64,000 nucleotides of DNA, from positions 1,922,001 to 1,986,000 of the forward strand of contig SMLU01000001.1 in NCBI GenBank assembly GCA_007859745.1, read 5' to 3'. The translations under genes and the position numbers were made by a program. Within the stretch, counting starts at the first letter, position 1; every line of letters starts with the position of its first letter. The DNA comes from Phycisphaerae bacterium RAS1 (GTDB lineage Bacteria > Planctomycetota > Phycisphaerae > UBA1845 > Fen-1342). This document shows, piece by piece, positions 16,681 to 27,208 of the stretch. The notes under the pieces are model-generated. The model worked only from the letters and a program-made list of their open reading frames with translations, was not told the DNA's origin and ran no database searches.

Positions 16681-18158
16681 CCATCGCCAGCAGCAGCGAC
16701 TGATCGTCAATCACCACCAGGTCGTCGCGCGTGTCGGCGTTCAGGTCGGCCGCGGCGAGCAGCAGCGGGCTGCTCCCGGCCGCCAGGTCGGTCGCCGGGG
16801 CGAAGGCCAGTTGGCCGGCGGAGAGGTCGTTGCGCAGCACGCGGGCGACCGGCTGTCCGGCGGGGAATGGAATGCTCGGTTCACTGCGGGCCAGCAAGAC
16901 GACATCCAGATCATTGTCCTGATCCAGGTCGAGAATGGTGATTGATCTTGCCTCGGCCGAGTGGTCGGGCTGGCCGGGAGTGGGATTGGTGCGCGCCGGC
17001 AGATCAACGGCGGGGGCGAAGGTAATGTTGTCGGGTCCGCCGCTGCTGAATGTAGTGTTCACGAGAATAGAGACTGTGCCGTCATTGCGGTTGACCGTGA
17101 CAATGTCGGGCCGGTCGCCGCTGTCGCCGGCCGGGTTGAGGTCGCCGACCACGAACTGTACCGGCTCGCGGCCGACATTGAGCGTGACCGGGGCAGGCAG
17201 GAAGCCGAATCCGTCGCCGGCGCCGCCATTGCTGACCAGAATGCCGAGAGAATCGGGCGGACCGGGGTCGTTGGGAGCGCTGGGCGAACCGAGCGAACCG
17301 AAGACCAGGTCAAAATCCTTGTCATTGTCGCCGTCGAAGGGGCGCGGGTGGCGTGGGCGCGGGGCGGTGGGGATCGTTCCGCCGGGGAGCGGCACAAAGA
17401 TGATGCCCTTGCCGGGACCGTGCAGTTGGAGCGTGACGCCGTCGTCGGCGGGGTTGTTGTCGTCGCCGTCGAGCGTGACGGCGATGTCGTTGCCATTGAC
17501 CTGGTCGAAATCGGCGATACAGATGCCGCGCGGCTGGTCGCCGGCGGGAAGCGTGGCGGCGTTGGTGAACAGCCAGGAAGGGCCGCCGTTGTTGGTCAGA
17601 ACGGTGACGGTATCGCCGCCGGCATTTGCCACGGCAATGTCGACCAGGGTGTCGCCGTCCAGGTCGCCGAGTGCGACGGCACAGGGTTCGACGCCCATGT
17701 CCATACCGTATTGCGTCGTTGACGGAATATAGACGCCGGCATTGAACTCGGTGCGCAGCACGAACACCGATCCGGGCGCCGTAGTAGGGTTCGCAACGTC
17801 CGGAACGGCGAGAACGAGGTCGTCCATCCCGTCGCCATTCAGATCGCCGACGGCGAGGGCATTCGGCACGCCGCCGACCGTGGCCGGTTCGGGCTGGTTC
17901 AGGTTGATGAGACCCTGCAAGTCGGCGACCGTGAGCAGAATGTCCCCGCCGCGCGGGCCGCCATTGGTAGAAGTCGGGTATTGGAGCTTGAGGAATCGGT
18001 TTCCGGTAATGCCAGGGAAAAAGGCGACGTCGAAGCGCGGCCGCTGCGGGTTGATCGCGCCGGTCGCCAGGAGCGGCACATTCAACGGCCCCGGCGGCGG
18101 TTCATAGCCATTGATCAACTCCACAAACAGCCCGCCGCCGAGTTCCGACTGGCCACTA

Positions 18159-19273
18159 TTAATCCGGCCATATAATATTGGACATTCTGTGGCTTTGTGA
18201 TATACTTCATGCATGAGCCAACTCGATACACGCAGGCTGTCGCCGGAGGCCCAGGAGCAGATTCGCATTCGCGTCGTCACGGCGATCCGCGGCGGCACGA
18301 AGAAGTCGGTCGCGGCCCGCACGTTCGGCGTCTCGCGCACCTCGATCGACACCTGGCTGGCCAAGGTCGAGGCCGGCAACATCACCTCGCTGCGCTCCAA
18401 GCAGCGCGGCCGGCCGCCGCAGCCGCGTCTGCCGGCGCAGCAGGCCGCGACCATCGTCCGGCAGATCACCGACCGCACGCCCGATCAACTCAAGCTGCCC
18501 TTCGCGCTCTGGACGCGCGAGGCGGTCCGCGACCTGATCGCGCAGCGCACCGGCCTGCACGTTTCGGTGCGAACGGCGGGCCGCTACCTGAAGCGCTGGG
18601 GCTTCACGCCGCAGAAGCCGCTGCGGCGGGCGTACGAACGCGACCCGGCGGCCGTGCAGCGCTGGAAGGAGCAGGAGTATCCGGCGATCGTGAAGCAGGC
18701 CAAGGCCGAAAACGGCGAGATTCACTGGGGCGACCAGCTCGGGGCGCGCAGCGATCATCAGGCCGGCCGCAGCTACGGCCGGCGCGGCGTCACGCCAGTG
18801 ATTCCCGGCACGGGGCAGCGCTTCCGGGCCAACCTGATGTCCAGCATCACCAACCGCGGCCATTTGTGCTTCCTGGTCTTCGAAGGCTCGTTCAACGCCG
18901 AGGTCTTCATCCGCTTCTGCCGCCGCTTGCTGCGCCAACGGCGGCGGCGCGTGTTCCTGATCGTGGACGGTCATCCGGTGCATCGCTCGGCCGCGGCGCG
19001 CGATTGGCTGCACGCCCACCGACACCGCATCCGCATCTTCTTCCTGCCGGGCTACAGCCCCGAGCTGAACCCCGACGAGTACCTGAACAACGACGTCAAA
19101 ACCAACGCCGTCGGCCGCCAGCGGCCCGCCACCAAACCCGAGTTGATCGCCAATCTCCAAGGCTACCTCCGCGACACGCAACGCCGACCCAACATCATCA
19201 GGAATTACTTCCAAGCCGAACCCGTGCGCTACGCCGCAGGGTAGAAATGTCCAATGTTTAGTGACCGGGGTAA
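18159..19273 (+). mobile_element. IS630-family insertion sequence, copy A (1115 bp)
   Basis: The element runs from TTAATCCGG to CCGGGGTAA with imperfect terminal inverted repeats of about 30 bp (TATTAAYCCGGYCA near the tip; TTGGACATT innermost), flanked by TA on both sides (18157-18158, 19274-19275). TA duplication is characteristic of IS630/Tc1-like elements. It carries one transposase gene. Excision restores the host reading frame. Confidence 0.93.
18213..19244 (+). CDS. IS630-family transposase, copy A
   Basis: A 343-residue DDE transposase. An N-terminal helix-turn-helix region (VAARTFGVSRTSIDTWLAKV) and a second winged-helix segment (TGLHVSVRTAGRYLKRWGF) bind the ends. The catalytic domain shows candidate acidic residues in IHWGDQLGARSD, VFLIVDGHPVH and PELNPDEYLNNDVK, the IS630 DDE pattern. 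It appears intact and identical to copy B. Confidence 0.94.
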   Translation: MSQLDTRRLSPEAQEQIRIRVVTAIRGGTKKSVAARTFGVSRTSIDTWLAKVEAGNITSLRSKQRGRPPQPRLPAQQAATIVRQITDRTPDQLKLPFALWTREAVRDLIAQRTGLHVSVRTAGRYLKRWGFTPQKPLRRAYERDPAAVQRWKEQEYPAIVKQAKAENGEIHWGDQLGARSDHQAGRSYGRRGVTPVIPGTGQRFRANLMSSITNRGHLCFLVFEGSFNAEVFIRFCRRLLRQRRRRVFLIVDGHPVHRSAAARDWLHAHRHRIRIFFLPGYSPELNPDEYLNNDVKTNAVGRQRPATKPELIANLQGYLRDTQRRPNIIRNYFQAEPVRYAAG

Positions 19274-22200
19274 TAATTACCAATTGATCGAATTGCCCGG
19301 GTGCGCCTCCGCCGACCTGCACATGCACGTTGCCGCTGGCCGCGCCGCCCGGCACGGGGCCGATCTGCCGGTAGTTTCCGGCGATCGCTAATGTGCCGGT
19401 GGTCAGGCCACGGGCAGCGCCGCCGTCGGGAATAATCCGACGGAAGTTGAAAACGTCGCCGACGATCTGGCCGCCGCCGCTGACGACGCCGGCCTGCCGA
19501 AGCGTGACTCCGGTTGCGAAGTTAAGCTGTCCGCCTGGGGCAATGTCTATGGTTGCACTGCCGGCGTTGCCAACCTGCAATGTACCGAGCGTCTCAATCC
19601 ACGCCGACCCGGCGCCGATGCTGACGCTGGCGCTGCCGGCGGCGGTACGGGCCAGCGTCACGCCGCTGCTCGTGGCCGAAACAAGCTGTGCGCCGTCTGA
19701 AAGCTCCAATGCACCGCTGCCCGCGTCTCCGATGACGAAGCTGTCGCTGCTGAAGCTGGCCGATGCGCCGCCCTGCGCGCCGCCGGAAAGCGACAGCGTT
19801 CCGGATGAGTTCGCCGACACGCCGAGAATGATCTCCTGCGCTTGCGCCGTCGCGATGAGCGCCGCATTGCTCGCGCTGAGGCTGCCGGTTCCGGCGGCGC
19901 CGATGTGCAGCTTGCTCGTCGCGTTGCCGCCAAAGACGAGCTCTGAATCCAGTCCTGTAATTGTCGCGGCTCCATTGCCGCCGCTGCTGGTTCCGAGGTA
20001 AAGCGACGCGACATCGGCCCGGCCCTTGCTGTTGATGTCCAGCATTCCGGCGCCGCTGCGGCCGATGTCCGCGCGCCCGTCGGCGACCAGGGCGACGCGA
20101 TCGGTGACGATGTTGATGCGGCCGACGCTGCCGAGCGTGTCCGCCACGCTGATCGACCGGGCGTCGAGGACGCCGTCGGCGCCGAACGTGTTGTTGTTGC
20201 GCAGGGTCAGGCGCGGGTCTTCGACGCCCGTGCCGCTGACGATCAGCGACGGCAGCGGATCGCCCGACGGCGCCGCCAATGACAGCGTTCGCGCCGGAAG
20301 GACGAAGCTGGCGGTGTTTGCGCTCAGATTGAGCGAATAGGCGCTGGCATTGCTCACGACGGTGACGCTGTAGGAAAGCGGCAGGCCGACGCTGCCGTCA
20401 AAAATCGCCCGCGTTGAGGCGGTTGGCAAGACGCTGTTCAGCCAGTGCGCGGCGGTGTTGAACGATCCATTGCCCCCGCCGCCGGCCGCTCCGCGCCAGT
20501 AGGCGCTGCTCAGGTTGTTCTCATAGGCGCCACGGTCGACGTGCGGCGGCGAGCCGGGGCCGGTGTTGGGGACGTTCGGATCGTCGACGAGGCGGGGATT
20601 ATCGACACGGTTGTTGAGATCCCATGGGATCCGCTCGGACGTGTCGTTGTCGCCGTCGATGTCGAGCGCGTCCGTCGGCAGAGCGCTTGTGTCTCCGGAA
20701 TCGATCGCCGCGATTCCCGACGCGAGGCGAAGGTCGTCGTCGGCGGTTCCGAAGGTGTTATCGAGGCCATCGGCGTCGACGAACGAACTCAAAGCGACGA
20801 GACCGTTGTTTCCGGGTCCGTCGCTGATGCACAAGCCGTCTCCCGCCTCGCCCCAGCCCTCGATCGAGGAATACACCCGGCCGCACGCCGCACCGGCGCC
20901 GGGCGACGTAAACTGATTCTGCAGCACCGTGCCGCTGGGGGCGGCGTTTCCGGCAAGGAGGCAACTGTAAACGGACACGGCGCACAGAGTCGGCAGATTC
21001 TCTATATAGACGCCTGCTCCGGCATTGTTTGACGTATTGCCGACGATCGTGCAGTTGTAGAGTATTGCCTCGGTGCGGACCTGGTTCGTGCCGACATACA
21101 CGGCTGCGGCGTTATTCGCGTGGTTGCCCGCGATCACGCAGTTGGTGGCGGTCAGATCGCCGGCCAGGTAGGCGGCGATCGCGCTGCCCACGTTGACCGT
21201 CGAGTTTCCAAGGAATTTGCAGTTGACCAAGGACCGCCGTTCCGCCGTCCGCCGAGAGAAGGGCGCCGGCGTCCACGTCGGCGTGATTGTCGAGAAACTC
21301 GCAAAGCGAAAAGGACGCGACCGTTCCAAAGCGATCGACCAGGGCGGCGCCGCCGGAACCGGATGCGGTGTTGTTCAGATACTGGCAGCGGTCGAAGCGC
21401 ACGATCGAGCCGAATTCGGTCATGCATGCGCCGCCGTGATTCGCGGTATTGGCCTCGAAGCGGCAGGAGCGGAAGGTCGCGCCGGTGGCATAGGCGGTGT
21501 ATGCGGCGCCCCCGAACACGCCGCGGTTTCCAACGAACGTGCAGTTCTCGACGAGTGGTCCTCCGCTCTCCAAGATGAACAGGCCGCCGCCGTTGGGCGA
21601 CACGTCCCCGATGGCGTTGCCGGCGCGTATGGTGAATCCGTCCATGATTGCACTGGCGTTGACGTAGAGCGCCTTGACGACGTGATGCGAATTGTCGTCG
21701 TAATTGCTCGTGGGCGGTTCGTTGCCGTTCAGGTCGCCATTCAGAATCGTGACATTCGCGGTCGGGCTTCGTTGCGAGCGCTGCGTCTCGGTTCCGTTGA
21801 ACCCGCCGTAGAGTGCGACGTCGCTCGCGAGCTGAAAGGACGCTGACCGGCTTCCGTCGCTTTGGGGAGGCAGCGGGCGCGACGGGCGGTACGTTCCGCC
21901 GGCCACCCAGACCTCGGTGATCGCGTTCGCAGGTCCCGCGGCGTAAGTCAGGGCCGTTTGGAGTCCGAGCGCCCCGCGAAACGCGCTGGTCCAGCTTGCC
22001 CCGTCGCCGCTGGTCGGCTCTGTCAGGCTGGTTGGAGGCTTCACGTAGAGGATTGGCGTGTACGGCGGCGAGCCGAATTCGTACGCGCCCAAGTCGACTA
22101 CGTACGATCCGTCGCCGTTGCCATCATGCACGCGTCTGTGGCCGTCGAGGTCGACAAACGTGTACGCTGGGAAAGTCGGACCTGCGTCGATAATCGGGGA

Positions 22201-22589
22201 AGTGAGGAGAAGTCTGAGATCGTCGTCGATGGTTCCCGGCAGGTTGTCGGCGCCATCCGGATCAACAAAGCCAACCGGAGCGCCTGGGTAGTTGTTCTCC
22301 TCCTGGGGCAGCGTAGTTGGAAATGGCGTCTCAGTTGCCCACGCACTATACCCGACGTACGCGTTCCCACCCCCGGATGGATCGGCAATGTCGAGAACCG
22401 CACCATTTCCCCCAAAGCAGGATTGCAAAATGGAGACCGAGCAATCCATGGCGAAAACAGCCGCGCCTGATTCATGATAAAACGAGGAGTGAGTGACCTC
22501 CAGTATCACCTGTGGTGAGAACACGCCCGGTTGAACGCTGATGTCCTCATGGCTTGCTGTTCCGCTGAAGGCGCAGCCGCGAACGCTTA

Positions 22590-23704
22590 TTACCCCGGTC
22601 ACTAAACATTGGACATTTCTACCCTGCGGCGTAGCGCACGGGTTCGGCTTGGAAGTAATTCCTGATGATGTTGGGTCGGCGTTGCGTGTCGCGGAGGTAG
22701 CCTTGGAGATTGGCGATCAACTCGGGTTTGGTGGCGGGCCGCTGGCGGCCGACGGCGTTGGTTTTGACGTCGTTGTTCAGGTACTCGTCGGGGTTCAGCT
22801 CGGGGCTGTAGCCCGGCAGGAAGAAGATGCGGATGCGGTGTCGGTGGGCGTGCAGCCAATCGCGCGCCGCGGCCGAGCGATGCACCGGATGACCGTCCAC
22901 GATCAGGAACACGCGCCGCCGCCGTTGGCGCAGCAAGCGGCGGCAGAAGCGGATGAAGACCTCGGCGTTGAACGAGCCTTCGAAGACCAGGAAGCACAAA
23001 TGGCCGCGGTTGGTGATGCTGGACATCAGGTTGGCCCGGAAGCGCTGCCCCGTGCCGGGAATCACTGGCGTGACGCCGCGCCGGCCGTAGCTGCGGCCGG
23101 CCTGATGATCGCTGCGCGCCCCGAGCTGGTCGCCCCAGTGAATCTCGCCGTTTTCGGCCTTGGCCTGCTTCACGATCGCCGGATACTCCTGCTCCTTCCA
23201 GCGCTGCACGGCCGCCGGGTCGCGTTCGTACGCCCGCCGCAGCGGCTTCTGCGGCGTGAAGCCCCAGCGCTTCAGGTAGCGGCCCGCCGTTCGCACCGAA
23301 ACGTGCAGGCCGGTGCGCTGCGCGATCAGGTCGCGGACCGCCTCGCGCGTCCAGAGCGCGAAGGGCAGCTTGAGTTGATCGGGCGTGCGGTCGGTGATCT
23401 GCCGGACGATGGTCGCGGCCTGCTGCGCCGGCAGACGCGGCTGCGGCGGCCGGCCGCGCTGCTTGGAGCGCAGCGAGGTGATGTTGCCGGCCTCGACCTT
23501 GGCCAGCCAGGTGTCGATCGAGGTGCGCGAGACGCCGAACGTGCGGGCCGCGACCGACTTCTTCGTGCCGCCGCGGATCGCCGTGACGACGCGAATGCGA
23601 ATCTGCTCCTGGGCCTCCGGCGACAGCCTGCGTGTATCGAGTTGGCTCATGCATGAAGTATATCACAAAGCCACAGAATGTCCAATATTATATGGCCGGA
23701 TTAA
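22590..23704 (-). mobile_element. IS630-family insertion sequence, copy B (1115 bp, inverted)
   Basis: The same length and ends as copy A but in the opposite orientation, flanked by TA at 22588-22589 and 23705-23706. It interrupts the same gene about 3.3 kb away. The two copies encode identical proteins, so at least one arrived recently. Because the host frame reads correctly across both restored junctions, the segment between them has not been inverted. Confidence 0.93.
22619..23650 (-). CDS. IS630-family transposase, copy B
   Basis: A 343-residue transposase identical in translated sequence to the 18213-19244 copy, with the same two DNA-binding regions and DDE candidates. Both copies look functional. 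Confidence 0.94.
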   Translation of the reverse strand: MSQLDTRRLSPEAQEQIRIRVVTAIRGGTKKSVAARTFGVSRTSIDTWLAKVEAGNITSLRSKQRGRPPQPRLPAQQAATIVRQITDRTPDQLKLPFALWTREAVRDLIAQRTGLHVSVRTAGRYLKRWGFTPQKPLRRAYERDPAAVQRWKEQEYPAIVKQAKAENGEIHWGDQLGARSDHQAGRSYGRRGVTPVIPGTGQRFRANLMSSITNRGHLCFLVFEGSFNAEVFIRFCRRLLRQRRRRVFLIVDGHPVHRSAAARDWLHAHRHRIRIFFLPGYSPELNPDEYLNNDVKTNAVGRQRPATKPELIANLQGYLRDTQRRPNIIRNYFQAEPVRYAAG

Positions 23705-24487
23705 TACGTTGATAACGCAAGCCGTGAGAACCTCGATCGCCGGTCCGTCGTTTCCAAGGAACCGACAATTGTCGACCTCGACTCCCGGGGTCTCCGTGGA
23801 CTGCTGTTTGGTTAGTCCCGTGCGGACGCTGACGCCATTCTGCACAAAGACACAGTTGCGCACCTGCTTTCGGTCCATGCCCTCGACAATGAAGTCCGTC
23901 CACACCGCAGCCACGCCCGTCCCCTGGGCGCCGCCGCCGCGCACCGTAAATCCATCGAGCGGCCCGGCCGCGCCGGGCAATAGGCGCACGAGGACCACGG
24001 AGTTGTCGGTCATGTTTGCAAAGCCAGCCGGCGGATCATCGCCGTTGAGGTCGCCGCTCATGACTGACAGGTTGCTTCGAAAATCGCGCTGCGAGCGAGT
24101 CGCTTCTGTTCCCGAAAAGCCGCCGTAGAGCGCGATGTTTGCTTCAACCTCGAAGCGCTCACTCGGATCGCCCGGCGTGTGCCCGGCTCCGGTGTCCGGC
24201 TTATACAAACCAGCGGCGACCCAAACTTCGACGCTGGTCCCCCCGCCCGCGATCGGCCCCGCTGCCGTGAGCGCATCCTGCAAGTGATCAAACGCCGTAT
24301 TCCACGACAGCCCGTCATCCCCCGCCGGCGTGTTTGGCTTGACGCGCAGAATGGTCTGGCCGAGGGCCGGCGGAGTCAGCGGCGACGGGAGGATGCCGGC
24401 GGCGAGGGCGAGGGCGAAAGCGGCGGCGAAGAGGAGCGGAAGGCGGATGGTCGGGCGCCTAGCGGCGCTGGGTCGAGCGAGCTGCAT

Positions 24488-24940
24488 GGGGCACCTTCTC
24501 CGGGCGGCAGCGCGCTGAATCGCGTACTGCGCAGCCGGCCGACCCCGCGGGCGAGGCCGATTAGAGGTAGCCGGGATTCCGGCATTCTAGCTTGCAGACC
24601 GGGATTTCGGACGGGGCAAGCGGTGATTTTCGGGGGGAGCGGGGGGGAGGGAGGGAGCGGGATGCCAGTGGGGTTCTTGGGGTCTTTTGCGGGGTTCACG
24701 GGGGCGAGGCCGCGAGAGGCTCGGGACGTCGACCCGCCGCTTGGCGCGGCGGGTTCGGACAGACGAGTGGCGGCAGGCGCGCGGACAGATCGGGTGGCGG
24801 TGTGGGCGCGGGGGCGGCGGTTCGGATGGAAGACGGGTACGAAATGACGTCCGACTCGGAGGTCGGACGCTACGGGGTCGGCCCGGCCGACGGGCGCGAC
24901 GTTCCGTTTTTCCGGTTGCCTTCTCGCTTACCATCCGCCG
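24488..24940. other. Intergenic region with repeats
   Basis: No gene is supported. It contains a G-rich run near 24633-24665, a single CGCCGCTTGGCGCGGCGG palindrome unit around 24730-24762, and one copy of the 16561-type palindrome (CGTCCGACTCGGAGGTCGGA) at 24848-24874. It separates the divergent giant gene and the glycosyltransferase operon, so promoters for both should lie here, but none is clear. Confidence 0.6.
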
Positions 24941-26104
24941 ATGCACATCTGTCACGTCATCACGCGGTTGATCATCGGCGGGGCGCAGGAAAACACCCTT
25001 CTCACGTGCGAAGGGCTGCAACAGCGCGGGCATCGCGTGACGCTCATCAGCGGGCCGACGCGCGGGCCGGAGGGCAGCCTGCTGGAGCGCGTCCGCGGCG
25101 GCGGATACGAGTACATCGAACTGCCGGAGCTGATCCGGGCCGTGAATCCGTGGATGGACGCGCGCGCCATGCGCATGCTGGAATCGGAGTTTCGGCAGAT
25201 CGAGCCGGACGTGGTTCACACGCACAGCAGCAAGGCGGGCATCCTGGGGCGCTTCGCCGCCCGCGACGCGCGCGTGCCGGCCATCGTTCACACGATTCAC
25301 GGGATGAGCTTCAACCGCACGCAGCCGTGGCTGGTGCGGCGGCTGTATGCCTGGCTGGAGCGTCGCGCGGCGCGCTGCACGCATCGCATCGTGACGGTGG
25401 CGGACGCGATGATCGATCAATCCGTCGCCGCCGGCATCTGCGCGCGCGAGCGGATGCAGACCATCTACTCGGGGATGGAAGTCGAGCCGTTTGACGCGGC
25501 GCGGCATGATCGCTCGGCGGTTCGGGCGGCGTGGGGGATCGGGCCGGATGAGATCGTGGTCGGGACGGTCGCGCGGCTGTTTCGCAAGAAGGGGTATGAG
25601 CAACTGATTCCGATCATGGCGCACGCGGCCCGGCAGGAGCCGCGGCTGCGGTTCGTATGGGTCGGCGACGGGGCGCAGCGCGGAGAGTACACGGCGGAAT
25701 TGCGGCGGCTTGGGCTCGCGGAACGGACGACGCTGGTGGGGCTGGTGCCGCCGGCGGACGTGGCGCGGCAGATGGCCGGTTTTGACGTCCTGGCGCATCC
25801 GTCACAATGGGAGGGGCTGCCGCGGGCGGTGGTGCAGGCGTTGCTGATGCTGGTGCCGGCGGTGGCGTTCGACATTGACGGAACGCCGGAAGTGGTGCTG
25901 GACCGGAGCACCGGACGAGTCGTGCGGCTTGGCGACGAGAGCGGGTTCGTGGAGGCGCTGCTGGAGCTGGCACGAGATTCCGGCGCGCGGCGGGCGTACG
26001 GCAAGGCGGGCCGGCGGCTGTGCCTGGAGCGTTTCGACTGGCGGCGAATGGTGGAGCAGCTTGAAACGCTGTATTTCGAGTTAGGTCGGCGGCGAGTAGG
26101 ATGA
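24941..26104 (+). CDS. Glycosyltransferase family 4
   Basis: A 387-residue GT-B glycosyltransferase. The N-terminal acceptor domain starts MHICHVITRLIIGGAQENTL, and the C-terminal nucleotide-sugar domain has VGTVARLFRKKGYEQLI and the donor-site motif HPSQWEGLPRAVVQALL. Members transfer sugars onto lipids or polysaccharides in the cytoplasm. It overlaps kdsA by 4 bases, pointing to lipopolysaccharide or surface polysaccharide assembly. Confidence 0.9.
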   Translation: MHICHVITRLIIGGAQENTLLTCEGLQQRGHRVTLISGPTRGPEGSLLERVRGGGYEYIELPELIRAVNPWMDARAMRMLESEFRQIEPDVVHTHSSKAGILGRFAARDARVPAIVHTIHGMSFNRTQPWLVRRLYAWLERRAARCTHRIVTVADAMIDQSVAAGICARERMQTIYSGMEVEPFDAARHDRSAVRAAWGIGPDEIVVGTVARLFRKKGYEQLIPIMAHAARQEPRLRFVWVGDGAQRGEYTAELRRLGLAERTTLVGLVPPADVARQMAGFDVLAHPSQWEGLPRAVVQALLMLVPAVAFDIDGTPEVVLDRSTGRVVRLGDESGFVEALLELARDSGARRAYGKAGRRLCLERFDWRRMVEQLETLYFELGRRRVG

Positions 26105-26931
26105 GGCGCATGACCCTGCCCGCGGAAATCCGCATCGGCCCGCACCGCGTCGGCCCCGGCCGGCCGCTGCTGCTGATCGCCGGGCCGTGCGTGATCGAGT
26201 CGCAGGATCATTGCCTGAAGCTGGCGGAAGCGATCGGCGGCGTGGCGCGGCGGCTGGAGTTGCCGTACGTCTTCAAGGCCAGCTTCGACAAGGCGAATCG
26301 TTCGAGCGGGGGGTCGTTTCGCGGGCCGGGGCTGGAAGGCGGGCTGCGTGTCCTGGCGGCGGTGCGCGAGAGAACCGGGCTGGCGGTTCTGTCCGATGTG
26401 CACGAAGCGGGGCAGGCGGCGGCGGCGGGGGCGGTGCTCGACTGCCTGCAAGTGCCGGCGTTTCTGTGCCGGCAGACCGACCTGCTGCTGGCGTGCGCCG
26501 CGACGGGCCGGGCGGTGAACGTGAAGAAGGGACAGTTCATGGCGCCGGAGAAGATGGGTTTGGCGGTCGAGAAGGTGCGCGGGGCGGGCAACCCGAACGT
26601 GATGCTGACGGATCGAGGGACGATGTTCGGCTACGAGAGGCTGATCAACGACATGACCGGCCTGGCGACGATGCGGGCGTTTGCGCCCGTGTGTTTCGAC
26701 GCGACGCATTCGGTGCAGTATCCTGGCGGCGCCGGCAACGTTACCGGCGGGCGGCGGGAGTTCATTCCGCTTCTCGCGCGGGCGGCGGTTGCGGCCGGAA
26801 TCGACGCACTGTTCATGGAAGTCCACGACGATCCGGATCATGCCAGGAGCGACGCCGCGACGGTCTGGCCGCTGGCGGAACTGGAGCGGCTGCTTGCCGG
26901 GCTGGTGCGCATTCGAGCGGCGGTGGCGTAG
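26101..26931 (+). CDS. kdsA: 3-deoxy-8-phosphooctulonate synthase (KDO-8-P synthase)
   Basis: A 276-residue TIM-barrel enzyme that condenses phosphoenolpyruvate with arabinose 5-phosphate to make KDO-8-P for the LPS inner core. Diagnostic motifs: IAGPCVIES, FKASFDKANRSS, LSDVHE, VPAFLCRQTDLL, VNVKKGQFMAP and FDATHSVQYPGG. The Asn in KANRSS marks it as KDO8P rather than DAHP synthase. Its presence implies an LPS-bearing outer membrane. The start ATG overlaps the upstream stop (ATGA). Confidence 0.96.
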   Translation: MRRMTLPAEIRIGPHRVGPGRPLLLIAGPCVIESQDHCLKLAEAIGGVARRLELPYVFKASFDKANRSSGGSFRGPGLEGGLRVLAAVRERTGLAVLSDVHEAGQAAAAGAVLDCLQVPAFLCRQTDLLLACAATGRAVNVKKGQFMAPEKMGLAVEKVRGAGNPNVMLTDRGTMFGYERLINDMTGLATMRAFAPVCFDATHSVQYPGGAGNVTGGRREFIPLLARAAVAAGIDALFMEVHDDPDHARSDAATVWPLAELERLLAGLVRIRAAVA

Positions 26932-26966
26932 GGCGACGCGACGACGCGCGCGGCATGGAGGCGTCT

Positions 26967-27066
26967 TTCCGAACCCGCCGCGCCAAGCGGCGGGTTGACG
27001 ATCGTGAGCGATCGGCGCGCCACAGGCCGCGGACGTCACCCCGCCGCTTGGCGCGGCGGGTTCGGA
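26967..27066. repeat. Two-unit inverted palindromic element
   Basis: Unit 1 (26967-27000) contains GAACCCGCCGCGCCAAGCGG and unit 2 (27034-27066) is its inverse, separated by about 33 bases (ATCGTGAGCGATCGGC...). The layout matches bacterial BIME elements. Near-identical elements lie at 44789-44888 and 63604-63706. Confidence 0.9.
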
Positions 27067-27208
27067 CGGACCCACCTGAAGCCGGATGGGCGTGCCGCGC
27101 ATCGGGCGCGGGGGAATTGAATTGACGCTGCGCGCGGCGATCGGCTAGATTCGAATCAGCGGCGCAGCACAGCGCATCACCGCGCAGCGATTCGGCGAGG
27201 CCCACTGC

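Larger units (their letters stand above)
16241..24487 (-). pseudogene. Giant exported beta-helix / FG-GAP / dockerin-tagged protein, broken by two IS630 copies and a frameshift
   Basis: The gene starts at 24487 with a signal peptide (LLFAAAFALALAAG). Right-handed beta-helix repeats follow (VDNCRFLGNDG, VENCTFVGNRG), then a passenger-like region (SGALELSDGA, GQFDQLVI), FG-GAP repeats (VGDLNGDGMDDLVLA) and the paired dockerin-like tag ending at 16241. Removing both insertion sequences and one TA of each target duplication restores the frame exactly: CVINV joins SVRGCAF at 22588, and FDQLVI joins SGQSELGGG at 18157. A third lesion, one extra base near 21228-21233, shifts GGTAVL(V)NCKFLGN out of frame. 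The intact protein would be about 2000 residues, probably surface-attached. Confidence 0.88.

Noticed and set aside
18207-21329. A 1040-residue leftward frame joining a beta-helix protein to sequence antisense to the transposase
   Set aside because: It is a chimera made by reading from the interrupted gene into the IS630 copy on the wrong strand. The true continuation is restored only by removing the element. The N-terminal part of the frame ending at 16241 has the same problem.
19276-22587. Composite transposon formed by the two inverted IS630 copies
   Set aside because: The segment between the copies is simply the middle of the interrupted host gene, in frame with both outer parts, and carries no passenger genes.
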